From positions 1 to 40,704 of the forward strand of contig JBMNUB010000021.1 in the NCBI GenBank assembly GCA_050946055.1: a stretch of DNA of 40,704 nucleotides, given 5' to 3'. Shown here in pieces: positions 14,832 to 23,638 of this stretch. The translations under genes and the position numbers were made by a program. The number at the start of each line of letters is the position of its first letter. Within the stretch, counting starts at the first letter, position 1. The DNA is from Fimadaptatus sp050946055 (GTDB lineage Bacteria; Bacillota; Clostridia; Christensenellales; Aristaeellaceae). A model generated the notes under the pieces. That model had not been told where the DNA came from. It saw only the letters and a list, made by a program, of their open reading frames with translations, and did not search any database.

Positions 14832-17015
14832 ATGTCAGAGCGCATGAAGGAGCTGGTCGCAAGGCTCAACGCGGCCAGCTATCGCTATTACGTGCTGGAT
14901 AATCCCGACATATCCGATGGCGAATGGGATGACATGTACGATGAGCTGAAGCGTCTGGAGCGCGATGAGGGCGTGACGCTACCCGATTCGCCCACGCACA
15001 GGGTGGGCGGCGAGATACTGACGGGCTTTGAGCCGCACAGACATCTTGCGCGGCTGTGGAGTCTGGACAAGGTGCGCACCGAGGCGGACGTGCGCGACTT
15101 CTGCGCGCGGCTGCGCAGGCATCAGGCGGCGATAAGCGGTGCGGAGGGCGAGGGCGAGCTGCCCGAGCTGGCCGTGGAGCACAAGTTCGACGGGCTTACG
15201 ATAAACCTCACATATGAGGATGGCATGCTCATAGGCGCGGCCACGCGCGGCAACGGCGAGGTCGGCGAGGAGATACTGCCGCAGGCGCGCACGATAGAGG
15301 ATGTGCCGCTTACGATAGGCTTCAAGGGGCGCATGGAGGTGCAGGGCGAGGGCATAATGCGCCTGAGCCGGCTGGAGCGCTACAACAGAACTGCCGCCGA
15401 GCCGCTCAAGAACGCGCGCAATGCGGCGGCGGGCGCGCTGCGCAACCTCGATCCGCAGGAGACGCGCGCGCGTCACCTGAGCGCGTTCTTCTACAATGTA
15501 GGCTATATAGAGTGGCCGGACGGCAAGCCCGAGTATGACGACATCTGGGGTATGCTGGACTTCTTGCGCAAAAACGGCTTCACGGTGGGCGATGTACACA
15601 TGCGCGCCCGCACAGAGGACGAGGTAATGGCGGCCATACGCGAGATAGAGCGCATACGCGCGGGCGAGGACTTCCAGACCGACGGCGCTGTGGTCAAGGT
15701 GTGCGATATGGCGCTCAGGCAGGAGCTGGGCAATACCGACAAGTTCCCGCGCTGGGCGATGGCATTCAAGTATGAAGCCGAGCAGACCGTGACTAGGCTG
15801 CTGAGCGTGTCGTGGGAAGTGGGGCGCACGGGCAAGCTCACGCCGCTGGCCGCGCTTGAGCCTGTGGACATAGGCGGCGCTACGGTCAGCCGCGCCACGC
15901 TCAACAACTGGGGCGATATACAGCGCAAGGACGTGGCGCTGGGCGCGGACGTGGTACTGCGCCGCTCCAACGACGTAATACCCGAGATAATGGGTCGCGC
16001 CGGGGGCCAGCCCAACTCGGATGAGCGCCCGATAGAGCGCCCGGAGCGCTGTCCGGCCTGCGGCGCGGAGCTTATAGAGCGCGGCGCGCACCTGTTCTGC
16101 CCCAACAGGGACGGGTGCCTTCCGCAGATAGTGGCGCGCATGACGCACTTTGCCAGCCGAAACGCCATGGACATAGAAGGTCTGTCCGAGGCCACGGCGC
16201 GGCTGCTGTACGAGAAGCTGGGCGTGAGCGAGCCTTGGCAGCTGTACGACCTGACGCTTGAACAGCTGCGCGATCTGCCCGGATTTGCCGAAAAGCGCGC
16301 CGGCAATCTGCTGGACGCCATTGCAAAGAGCGCACAGCCCGCGCTGGATGCGTTCCTGTTCGCGCTGGGCATACCCAACGTGGGGCGCAAGACGGCGCGC
16401 GACATAGCGGCGCTGATAGGCGATATAGAAGGGCTGTTCACCGTGTCGCGCGAGGAGCTGGCACAGGTGGATGGCGTGGGCGAAGTCGTGGCTGGGAGCG
16501 TGTACAGCTTTGTGCATGCGCAGGAGGATAGCATTGACGATGCGGGTGAAGCTGCGGATAATGGCGAGGCCATGGACAAAGAAGAACCCATGGACAACGG
16601 CAAGGCCATATCTGAGAGCGAAAGCGCGTGCGATGCCGACGCATCCAATGTCAACGAAGCTGTGGACAACGGCGAAGCTGCGTCCGAGAGCGATGCCGAA
16701 GCCGGGCTTGCGGGCAACGAGCAGATGATACGCGAGCTGCTAAAGCGCGTAAAGCCTGAAACCTCCCGTCAGGAAGCGCAGGGCGATGCGTTTTTGGGGC
16801 TTACCGTGGTGCTGACCGGCACGCTCACGGGCATGACGCGCGACGAGGCACAGGCGCTCATAGAGCGCAACGGCGGCAAGTGTACCGGCAGCGTATCCAA
16901 AAAGACCGGCCTTGTCATATACGGCGAAAAGGCGGGCAGCAAGCTGGAAAAGGCGAAGTCGCTGGGCGTGCGCACCATGGATGAGGCGGAATTTAAGCGC
17001 ATTATGGGCATATAG
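14832..17015 (+). CDS. ligA: NAD-dependent DNA ligase LigA with acidic insert
   Basis: 727-residue ligase that seals nicks using NAD+. Order: Ia domain (YYVLDNPDISDGEWD), nucleotidyltransferase with adenylated Lys 118 in HKFDGL, NARNAAAGALRNLDP, OB fold, four-Cys zinc finger starting CPACGAEL at about 407, helix-hairpin-helix region, BRCT domain (about 655-727). The usual SLDNAF is SLDKVR and the usual RGDG is RGNG, so it is a divergent branch. Between the HhH and BRCT domains is an extra Asp/Glu/Ala linker of about 65 residues (563-629) with repeats of the type DNGEA; the family is usually about 670 residues. Four bases after pcrA, same operon. Confidence 0.95.
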   Translation: MSERMKELVARLNAASYRYYVLDNPDISDGEWDDMYDELKRLERDEGVTLPDSPTHRVGGEILTGFEPHRHLARLWSLDKVRTEADVRDFCARLRRHQAAISGAEGEGELPELAVEHKFDGLTINLTYEDGMLIGAATRGNGEVGEEILPQARTIEDVPLTIGFKGRMEVQGEGIMRLSRLERYNRTAAEPLKNARNAAAGALRNLDPQETRARHLSAFFYNVGYIEWPDGKPEYDDIWGMLDFLRKNGFTVGDVHMRARTEDEVMAAIREIERIRAGEDFQTDGAVVKVCDMALRQELGNTDKFPRWAMAFKYEAEQTVTRLLSVSWEVGRTGKLTPLAALEPVDIGGATVSRATLNNWGDIQRKDVALGADVVLRRSNDVIPEIMGRAGGQPNSDERPIERPERCPACGAELIERGAHLFCPNRDGCLPQIVARMTHFASRNAMDIEGLSEATARLLYEKLGVSEPWQLYDLTLEQLRDLPGFAEKRAGNLLDAIAKSAQPALDAFLFALGIPNVGRKTARDIAALIGDIEGLFTVSREELAQVDGVGEVVAGSVYSFVHAQEDSIDDAGEAADNGEAMDKEEPMDNGKAISESESACDADASNVNEAVDNGEAASESDAEAGLAGNEQMIRELLKRVKPETSRQEAQGDAFLGLTVVLTGTLTGMTRDEAQALIERNGGKCTGSVSKKTGLVIYGEKAGSKLEKAKSLGVRTMDEAEFKRIMGI

Positions 17016-17077
17016 CGCGCCTTATCGTGGCGGCCATGTGCTTTTAATAAAGTTCACGTGCATAGCGCGCGGGTTTG

Positions 17078-17086
17078 TGGTATAAT
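17078..17086 (+). promoter_or_regulatory. extended -10 promoter of the yicC-remA-gmk unit
   Basis: TGGTATAAT: a consensus -10 (17081-17086) with the TGn extension. It lies 50 bases before the yicC start. No good -35 is seen. Confidence 0.65.
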
Positions 17087-17136
17087 ATTAATTCGGATAA
17101 GCGGCGGTAACCGCGCACAAAAGGATGGTGGAGCAA

Positions 17137-18012
17137 GTGCCGCAGAGCATGACGGGCTATGGTCGCTGCATAATGGCGCGCGACGGGCGCGAGCTGACCG
17201 TGGAACTCAAGTCGGTCAATCATAGATTCCTGGATCTGGCGTTCAGGATGCCGCGCAGTTTTGCGTTCCTAGAAAACGACATGCGCGCGCAGATAGGCGC
17301 GCGTCTGGCGCGCGGCCATGTGGACATATTCGTGACCTATTCGAACAAGCGCGAGGATGCGCGCTGCGTGCGTCTGGATGACGCGCTGCTGGGCGCGTAT
17401 CTCAAGGCGCTGCGCGAGGGCGCGACGATGCACTCGCTTGAGGACAATCTGCGCCTGAGCGACGTGATGGACATGCAGGACGTGCTGTCGGTCGAGGAGG
17501 CCGAGGACGACCAGCAGGCGCTGTCCGCGCTCATGCACGATGCGCTGGAGCAGGCGCTGGATGGGCTGTGCCGGATGCGCAGCCGCGAGGGCGAGGCCAT
17601 GCGCGCGGATGTAGAAGCGCGGCTCAACACACTGGAGCGCATGGCGGGCGATATAGACGCGCGCGCTCCCGAATGGCTGGAGGAATATAGGGTGCGCCTG
17701 CGCGCCCGCATAGAGGAAGTGTGCCAGACGCAGCTGGACGAGGCGCGCCTCACTCAGGAGATAGCGCTGATAGCCGACCGCGCCGCAGTGGACGAGGAGA
17801 CCGTGCGCCTGCGCAGCCACATAGCGCAGATGCGCGAACTGCTGTCCTTGCAGGAACCGGCGGGGCGCAAGCTGGACTTCTTAGTGCAGGAGATGAACCG
17901 CGAGGTCAACACCACTGGCTCCAAGTCCAGCGATCTGGTGCTGACGGGTCTTGTTGTGGATGCCAAGGCTGAGCTTGAGAAGATACGCGAGCAGATACAG
18001 AACATCGAGTGA
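17137..18012 (+). CDS. yicC: YicC/YloC family endoribonuclease
   Basis: 291-residue member of the YicC family, RNA endonucleases implicated in RNA turnover, always near gmk in Firmicutes. The N-terminal family signature SMTGYGR and the segment ELKSVNHRFLDLAFRMPR are present. The C-terminal DUF1732 part ends RKLDFLVQEMNREVNTTGSK and VDAKAELEKIREQIQN. The GTG at 17137 is preferred over the ATG at 17125: it yields MPQSMTGYGR, the normal family length before the signature, and the ATG abuts its own AAAAGG. First gene of a unit with remA and gmk. Confidence 0.92.
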   Translation: MPQSMTGYGRCIMARDGRELTVELKSVNHRFLDLAFRMPRSFAFLENDMRAQIGARLARGHVDIFVTYSNKREDARCVRLDDALLGAYLKALREGATMHSLEDNLRLSDVMDMQDVLSVEEAEDDQQALSALMHDALEQALDGLCRMRSREGEAMRADVEARLNTLERMAGDIDARAPEWLEEYRVRLRARIEEVCQTQLDEARLTQEIALIADRAAVDEETVRLRSHIAQMRELLSLQEPAGRKLDFLVQEMNREVNTTGSKSSDLVLTGLVVDAKAELEKIREQIQNIE

Positions 18013-18026
18013 GCCGGGAGGCGCGC

Positions 18027-18326
18027 ATGGGCGATAAACTTATCAATATTGGCTATGGCAATTACGTTTCGGCTGCGCGCGTGGTGGCGCTGGTAGCGCC
18101 CGATTCCGCGCCGATAAAGCGGATGATACGCGATGCGCAGGAGCGCTCCATGCTGATCGATGCCACATATGGCCGCCGCACGCGCGCCGTTGTGATAACC
18201 GATTCCGAGCATGTGGTGCTGTGCGCCATGCAGCCGGAGACGCTGGCGCACAGGCTGGACGCCCAGTCGGGCGGCGAGCTGGACGAGCCTGAGGACGAGG
18301 AGCCGGAGGACGATATCCGGCAATAA
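18027..18326 (+). CDS. remA: RemA family extracellular matrix regulator (DUF370)
   Basis: 99-residue homologue of RemA, the DNA-binding ring-forming activator of biofilm matrix and osmoprotection genes in Bacillus. The signature INIGYGNYVSAARVVALV and the segment IDATYGRRTRAVVITDSEHV are well kept. The C-terminus carries an acidic tail (EDEEPEDD) beyond the usual domain. GGGAGG lies 5 bases before the ATG. Position between yicC and gmk is the standard Firmicutes order. Confidence 0.93.
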   Translation: MGDKLINIGYGNYVSAARVVALVAPDSAPIKRMIRDAQERSMLIDATYGRRTRAVVITDSEHVVLCAMQPETLAHRLDAQSGGELDEPEDEEPEDDIRQ

Positions 18327-18349
18327 TATACTTACGGGAGCGATATGCT

Positions 18350-18952
18350 ATGCAGAGAAAGGGTATGCTGATAATCGTATCCGGACCTTCGGGAGTGGGC
18401 AAGGGTACGATATGCGCCGAGCTGCGCGCGCGCAATCCGCAGATACGCGAGTCTATATCCATGACCACGCGCGAGCGCCGCACGGGCGAGCAGGAGGGCG
18501 TGGACTACTTCTACGTGAGCGAGGAGCGCTTTGGCGAGATGGTGATGCGCGGAGAACTGCTGGAACATGCTTATGTGCATGGCAACCAGTATGGCACGCC
18601 GCTGGAATACGTTGTAAAGCAGCTTGAGGACGGCTATGACGTGCTGCTGGAGATAGACGTTCAGGGCTCCATTCAGGCCATGAAGTCCTATCCCGACGCC
18701 GTGACCATATTCATACTGCCGCCCAACCGCGCCGAACTGCGCAATCGCCTGATAAAGCGCGCCACCGAGACGCCCGAGGCCATATCGCTGCGCCTGCGCA
18801 ACGCGGAGCTGGAGCTGTTCATGACCAAGGAGTATCAGTACTGCGTGGTCAACGACGAGGTGGACAGGGCCGTGTCCAAGGTGGAGGCCATACTGACCGC
18901 CGAGCGCTGCAAGGTCGCGCGCGGCGCACAGTCCGAGATGGATCAGGAGTGA
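18350..18952 (+). CDS. gmk: guanylate kinase
   Basis: 200-residue enzyme that phosphorylates GMP to GDP with ATP. P-loop GPSGVGKGT at residues about 12-20, GMP-binding residues in SISMTTRERRTGEQEG followed by GVDYFYVS, and the lid RLIKRATETPEAISLRL. Full length. The ATG at 18350 follows GGGAG by 11 bases. It ends the yicC-remA-gmk unit; the next gene rpoZ starts 358 bases on. Confidence 0.96.
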   Translation: MQRKGMLIIVSGPSGVGKGTICAELRARNPQIRESISMTTRERRTGEQEGVDYFYVSEERFGEMVMRGELLEHAYVHGNQYGTPLEYVVKQLEDGYDVLLEIDVQGSIQAMKSYPDAVTIFILPPNRAELRNRLIKRATETPEAISLRLRNAELELFMTKEYQYCVVNDEVDRAVSKVEAILTAERCKVARGAQSEMDQE

Positions 18953-19310
18953 TGCGCGCTTAAAGCGCACCGCGATGGAGTGGCAGAAGGTGCTGCGGGC
19001 ATCGCTTGATTAAGGCTTGCGCGCGGGTTATGGCACATTGTGCAAACGATGCGCTGCCGGCGCTCGATGCGGGGCTATGTGCATATGGCCATAGTGCATT
19101 GACTTGCCGTGTACATTACGCGAAAGCTGCTCTTGCAGCGCTACATGCTTTGGACATCGATTGACTAATGCGTGCGCCGCCTTGCGCGCTTGCGGTGCTT
19201 GATGCCGTGGTGCTTACAAACGACCATATCGCCGGGCAATGCCGGCACTTATGATATGATGTGGGCGATGTGCGCCCGATGATGCGACGATATTTTAGGA
19301 GGAATTAGCT
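18953..19310. other. intergenic gap before rpoZ
   Basis: No gene seen. The right end holds a likely extended -10 promoter for rpoZ (TGATATGAT at 19252-19260), about 50 bases before the ATG. The rest shows no clear hairpin or repeat. Confidence 0.55.
19252..19260 (+). promoter_or_regulatory. candidate extended -10 promoter of the rpoZ-coaBC-priA unit
   Basis: TGATATGAT, a near-consensus -10 (TATGAT) with TGn extension, 50 bases before the rpoZ start. The -35 region is poor. Confidence 0.45.
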
Positions 19311-19565
19311 ATGCCGATGACCAAACCGCCGATCGCTGAGATGCTTGAGAAGGTAGACTGCCGCTATACGCTGGTCGTGGAGACCGCCAAGCGCGCCAGA
19401 GCCATAGTGGGCGGCTCTCAGCCCATGATAGACACCAAGGAGACCAAGCCCATAGTCATAGCCATAGACGAGATACATCGCGGCCTTGTGGGCTATACCC
19501 GCAATATGGACGAGCTGGTCGAAAAGGACGAGCGCCATATGCAGGAGGAAGAGGAAAACCAATAA
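19311..19565 (+). CDS. rpoZ: RNA polymerase omega subunit
   Basis: 84-residue omega subunit, which helps assemble and stabilise RNA polymerase. The core CRYTLVVETAKRARAI (residues about 17-32) and the KPIVIAIDEIHRG strand-helix are conserved; the acidic C-terminal tail ends EEEENQ. AGGAGG precedes the ATG. Position between gmk and coaBC is the normal one. Confidence 0.95.
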   Translation: MPMTKPPIAEMLEKVDCRYTLVVETAKRARAIVGGSQPMIDTKETKPIVIAIDEIHRGLVGYTRNMDELVEKDERHMQEEEENQ

Positions 19566-19589
19566 GGCCGGCAAAGCGAGGTGCAGCAC

Positions 19590-20786
19590 ATGCTTACGGG
19601 AAAATGCGTAGTTGTGGGCGTGACGGGCGGCATAGCCGCGTACAAGGCTTGCGAGCTGGTATCGCGCCTTAAGAAGCTCAATGCGGACGTGCGCGTGATA
19701 ATGACGCGCAACGCAACCGAGTTCGTTCAGCCGCTTACGTTTCAGTCGCTCAGCCGCAATCCGGTCAGCGTGGACACGTTTGCCAACATACAGACCTGGG
19801 AGATAGAGCATATAGCGCTGGCGCAGCGCGCCGATGCCTTCGTGATAGCTCCGGCTACCGCCAATATCATCGCCAAGCTCGCCTGCGGCATAGCCGACGA
19901 CATGCTCTCGACTACCGCTATGGCCACGCGCGCGCCCCTCATAATAGCGCCCGCCATGAATACCGCAATGCTTGAACATCCCGCAACTCAGGCCAACATG
20001 CTCACTCTGGAAAAGCGCGGCGCAAGGTTTGTCGCGCCCGGAGTGGGCCTGCTGGCCTGCGGCGATAAGGGCGCAGGGCGCATGAGCGAACCCGAGGACA
20101 TAGCCAAGGCGATAGTGGAAGTGCTTGCGCCCCGCGAGGATCTTGCGGGGCTGCGCGTCGTGGTTACGGCAGGCCCCACCGCAGAGCCGATAGACCCGGT
20201 GCGCTTCATAACCAATCGCTCGTCGGGCAAGATGGGCTATGCGCTGGCACAGGCGGCGCGCGCGCGCGGCGCAAGCGTGACGCTGATAAGCGGTCCTACC
20301 GCGCTGGATGCGCCCAAGGGCGTGGACATGGTGCGCATAGGCACGACGCAGGAGCTGTTTGACGCGGTTATGGCCAATGCCGGCGCGGACATAGTCATAC
20401 AGGCCGCCGCGCCCGCCGACTACCGGGCAGCTCAGGTGAGCGACAAGAAGATAAAGCGCACGGGCGACAATCTGTCGATAGAGCTTGTGCCTAATCCCGA
20501 TATAGCCGCGGCGCTGGGCAAGCTCAAGCGCCCCGGTCAGACGCTGGTGGGCTTTGCCGCCGAGACCAACGATGTGCTGGCAAACGCGCGCGGCAAGCTG
20601 GAGCGCAAGTCGCTGGACATGATTGTGGCCAATGACGTGACGCGCGCCGGCGCGGGCTTTGACGTGGACACCAACATAGTCACGCTGATAGACAGGCTGG
20701 AGACGCGCGAGCTGCCCATAATGAGCAAGCTGGATGTGGCGCATGGCATACTGGATCGCGTAGTGCAGCTGCGCGCGGGCAAGTGA
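19590..20786 (+). CDS. coaBC: bifunctional phosphopantothenoylcysteine decarboxylase/synthetase
   Basis: 398-residue fusion catalysing two coenzyme A steps: joining cysteine to 4'-phosphopantothenate (CoaB) and decarboxylation (CoaC). The N-terminal FMN domain has VGVTGGIAAYKACEL, the catalytic His in IEHIALAQRAD, APATANIIAKLA and PAMNTAM, plus the Cys loop LLACGDKGAGRM. The C-terminal CoaB has TAGPTAEPIDPVRFITNRSS and the Lys-rich SDKKIKR. The ATG at 19590 has GCGAGGTG seven bases upstream; an in-frame GTG at 19581 lies within that site. It sits 24 bases after rpoZ. Confidence 0.96.
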   Translation: MLTGKCVVVGVTGGIAAYKACELVSRLKKLNADVRVIMTRNATEFVQPLTFQSLSRNPVSVDTFANIQTWEIEHIALAQRADAFVIAPATANIIAKLACGIADDMLSTTAMATRAPLIIAPAMNTAMLEHPATQANMLTLEKRGARFVAPGVGLLACGDKGAGRMSEPEDIAKAIVEVLAPREDLAGLRVVVTAGPTAEPIDPVRFITNRSSGKMGYALAQAARARGASVTLISGPTALDAPKGVDMVRIGTTQELFDAVMANAGADIVIQAAAPADYRAAQVSDKKIKRTGDNLSIELVPNPDIAAALGKLKRPGQTLVGFAAETNDVLANARGKLERKSLDMIVANDVTRAGAGFDVDTNIVTLIDRLETRELPIMSKLDVAHGILDRVVQLRAGK

Positions 20787-20805
20787 TGAACGGGAGGCAA
20801 GCGCG

Positions 20806-23052
20806 ATATACGCAGACGTTATAGTTGACATAAACAGCGCCGCGCTCGACCGCGTGTTCACATACGAAGCGCCCGCCGATGGCGATTACGAGCTGGGCAT
20901 GCGCGTGCTGGCGCCGTTTGGCGGGCGCAGCGTGGAGGGATACATAATCGGCTTTAAGAAGGAGCCGGGCATGGATGCCGCGCGCGTGAAGCCGCTTACC
21001 CGCCCGCTTGAGGACTTTCCAGCGCTTACGGGCGAGCAGATAGACTTAGCCGTGCGCATGCGCGAGCAGTGCAAGTGTACGCTGTCCTCGGCGCTCAGGC
21101 TTATGATACCCGCCCAGATGCGCGGCGGCAGGGTACGGATTAAGACGGGCCGCATAGCGCGGCTGAAGATTACCGGCCCTGCTTTGGACATGGTGATAGA
21201 GAGCCAGCAGCGCGCACCTAAGCGGCGCGAGCTGCTGGAGACGCTGCGCGACATGGGCGGGCAGGCGCGCGTGAGCGAGCTGGGGCGCGGAAGTTCGGAT
21301 GCGCTGAGGAAGCTGAGCGAGGCGGGCGTGATAGAGCTGACAACGGGCGAGGTGCGGCGCGCGCCCGCAATATATTCAAGCGGCGCATCCAAGCCCCGCC
21401 CGGAACTCACGCCTGCGCAGAGGCGCGCTTTGGATGAACTCTGCATGGCGCTGGACGGCGGCGGGCGCTTTTTGCTGCACGGAGTTACCGGCAGCGGCAA
21501 GACCGAAGTGTACATGCGCCTGATAGAAGAACTGCTGGCGCGCGGGCGCACGGCCATACTGCTCGTGCCTGAGATATCGCTCACGCCGCAGATGGCGGAG
21601 CAGTTCTCATCGCGCTTTGGCGACATGTGCGCGCTTTTGCACTCGCGGCTGAGCGCGGGCGAGCGATACGACGAGTGGCGGCGCATACGCTCGGGCGAAG
21701 CGCGCGTGGTGATAGGCGCGCGCTCGGCGGTGTTTGCGCCGGTAGAGAATCTGGGCGCCGTCATAATAGACGAGGAGCACGAGAGCAGCTATCTGTCGGA
21801 CAAGCATCCCTCGTATGACGCGCGCGAGGTGGCCGCGTGGCGCTGCGCCTCCAACCGCGCCGTGCTGCTGCTGGGCAGCGCCACGCCCTCGGTGGCGACG
21901 TACATGCGCACGCTGCCCGGCGTGAAGCCCGAAAACAGGCTCACGCTCATAGAGATGCTGGAGCGAGTAAACAGGCGCGCACTGCCCGAGGTCAGCATAG
22001 TGGACATGCGCAAGGAGTTGCTGCTGGGCAATCGCTCGATATTCTCTGGCGCGCTCAAAAGGGCGCTGGAGGAGACGTTCGACGCGGGCGAGCAGGCGAT
22101 ACTGTTCCTGAACAGGCGCGGCTATTCCACGTTCGTGAGCTGCCGCAGCTGCGGCTATGTGGAAAAGTGCGAGAACTGCGACGTGACCATGACCTATCAT
22201 CAGTACGATGACAAGCTGCGCTGCCACTACTGCGGCGCAGAGCGCGCGCCGCGCCATGTATGTCCCGAGTGCGGCTCGCCCTACATAAAGTACTTCGGCA
22301 TAGGCACGCAGAAGGTCGAGCAGGAGATAAATGAGATGTTTCCGCGAGCGGGCGTGGTGCGCATGGATGCCGATACCACGTCGGGCAAGGACGCGCATGC
22401 CAGGCTCTTGCACGAGTTTGGCTCGGGCGGCAAGCAGGCGCTTATAGGCACGCAGATGGTGGCCAAGGGGCTGGACTTTCCGCGCGTGACGCTGGTGGGC
22501 GTGATAGCGGCGGACACGTCGCTCAATCTGCCCGATTACAGGGCGTTTGAGCGCACGTTCCAGCTGATAACTCAGGCCGCCGGGCGCGCAGGCCGCGCCG
22601 AACGCCCCGGCAGGGTGATAGTGCAGAGCTATGAGCCCGACCACTACGCCATACAGCTGGCCGCCGCGCAGGATTACCGCGCCTTCTTCACTCAGGAGGC
22701 CGGGCGCAGGCGGCAGGGACTGTATCCGCCCTTCACCATAATCGCAAGGCTCTTGATAGAGGGCAAGGACGGCGAGCGCGTGGAAAGGACCGCGCGCGAG
22801 CTGGAGAGCAGCTTCCTTGAGTTCCTGAATCAAAACGAGGTCATGCGGCGGCAGATAGTGCAGATGCGCGCCATGGAAGCGCCGCTCAAGCTCATACGCG
22901 GCATGACGCGCTGGCAGGTATTTGCAAAGCTGTACGCGCGCGGCCCGTCGGACGGAGTGCTGGACTTCATGGCCGGGCTGGAGGAGGAGCGCGCCCGCGA
23001 GCGAGGCGAGGTAACTGTGACGCTGGAGATAAGTCCGGCAAGCATATTGTAA
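20806..23052 (+). CDS. priA: primosomal protein N' (replication restart helicase), ATA start
   Basis: 748-residue 3'-to-5' helicase that reloads the replisome at stalled forks. Walker A GVTGSGKTEVY, DEAH as IIDEEH, LLGSATPS, two zinc motifs (CRSCGYVEKCENC and CHYCGAERAPRHVCPEC), GTQMVAKGLDFPRVTLVGV and QAAGRAGR. The family N-terminus YADVIVDINSAALDRVF is encoded upstream of the first GTG (20854). The only start giving it is the ATA at 20806, with GGGAGG (20792-20797) 8 bases before. No ATG, GTG or TTG exists in frame between the coaBC end and 20854. Either AUA is used as a start or the base is an error for ATG. Confidence 0.92.
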   Translation: MYADVIVDINSAALDRVFTYEAPADGDYELGMRVLAPFGGRSVEGYIIGFKKEPGMDAARVKPLTRPLEDFPALTGEQIDLAVRMREQCKCTLSSALRLMIPAQMRGGRVRIKTGRIARLKITGPALDMVIESQQRAPKRRELLETLRDMGGQARVSELGRGSSDALRKLSEAGVIELTTGEVRRAPAIYSSGASKPRPELTPAQRRALDELCMALDGGGRFLLHGVTGSGKTEVYMRLIEELLARGRTAILLVPEISLTPQMAEQFSSRFGDMCALLHSRLSAGERYDEWRRIRSGEARVVIGARSAVFAPVENLGAVIIDEEHESSYLSDKHPSYDAREVAAWRCASNRAVLLLGSATPSVATYMRTLPGVKPENRLTLIEMLERVNRRALPEVSIVDMRKELLLGNRSIFSGALKRALEETFDAGEQAILFLNRRGYSTFVSCRSCGYVEKCENCDVTMTYHQYDDKLRCHYCGAERAPRHVCPECGSPYIKYFGIGTQKVEQEINEMFPRAGVVRMDADTTSGKDAHARLLHEFGSGGKQALIGTQMVAKGLDFPRVTLVGVIAADTSLNLPDYRAFERTFQLITQAAGRAGRAERPGRVIVQSYEPDHYAIQLAAAQDYRAFFTQEAGRRRQGLYPPFTIIARLLIEGKDGERVERTARELESSFLEFLNQNEVMRRQIVQMRAMEAPLKLIRGMTRWQVFAKLYARGPSDGVLDFMAGLEEERARERGEVTVTLEISPASIL

Positions 23053-23170
23053 GTAGTTTTATGAACGGGTCATGCCCTGATATCGCATTCAAACAGCTTG
23101 GGCAACGGGTTGCCATGTGCCTGTGGCCGCCAGAATCGGGGCGAAAGTATATAGCAACAGGAGGAGCAAA

Positions 23171-23638
23171 ATGGCTATACGCAGGATAGTTAAGGAGGGC
23201 GACGACACGCTGCGCAAGGTGTCCCGCCCGGTAAAGAACATAGACAAGAGGATACTCACTCTGCTGGATGACATGCGCCAGACCATGTATGTCAACGACG
23301 GCTGCGGACTTGCCGCGCCCCAGGTGGGCATACTGCGCCGCGTGGTCGTGATAGACGTGGGTGACGACAATCTGTATGAGCTGATAAACCCCGAAATAGT
23401 CGAGACTTCGGGCGAGATAGTGGACGCGGAAGGCTGCCTGTCCGTGCCGGGCAGGCGCGGCAAGGTGGCGCGCCCTGAGAACGTGACCGTGCGCGCGCTC
23501 AACCGCAAGGGCGAGCTGTGCGAGTATCACGGCACCGGCCTGCTCGCGCGCGCCTTCTGCCACGAGATAGACCATCTGGACGGCATACTGTATCTGGACA
23601 AGATGATAGAAGAAGTATTCGAGGACGATGAAGAATGA
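23171..23638 (+). CDS. def: peptide deformylase
   Basis: 155-residue metalloenzyme that removes the formyl group from new proteins. All three family motifs are present: GCGLAAPQ (44-51), EGCLSVP (87-93, Cys metal ligand) and HEIDH (131-135, two His ligands and catalytic Glu). The short form with an acidic tail (EVFEDDEE) is typical of Clostridia. ATG at 23171 with AGGAGG; a GTG-initiated extension from 23117 lacks a ribosome site. Its end overlaps fmt by four bases (ATGA). Confidence 0.96.
   Translation: MAIRRIVKEGDDTLRKVSRPVKNIDKRILTLLDDMRQTMYVNDGCGLAAPQVGILRRVVVIDVGDDNLYELINPEIVETSGEIVDAEGCLSVPGRRGKVARPENVTVRALNRKGELCEYHGTGLLARAFCHEIDHLDGILYLDKMIEEVFEDDEE

Noticed and set aside
17125..17136. 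ATG at 17125 as the yicC start
   Set aside because: It directly abuts its ribosome site; the GTG at 17137 gives the normal family N-terminus.
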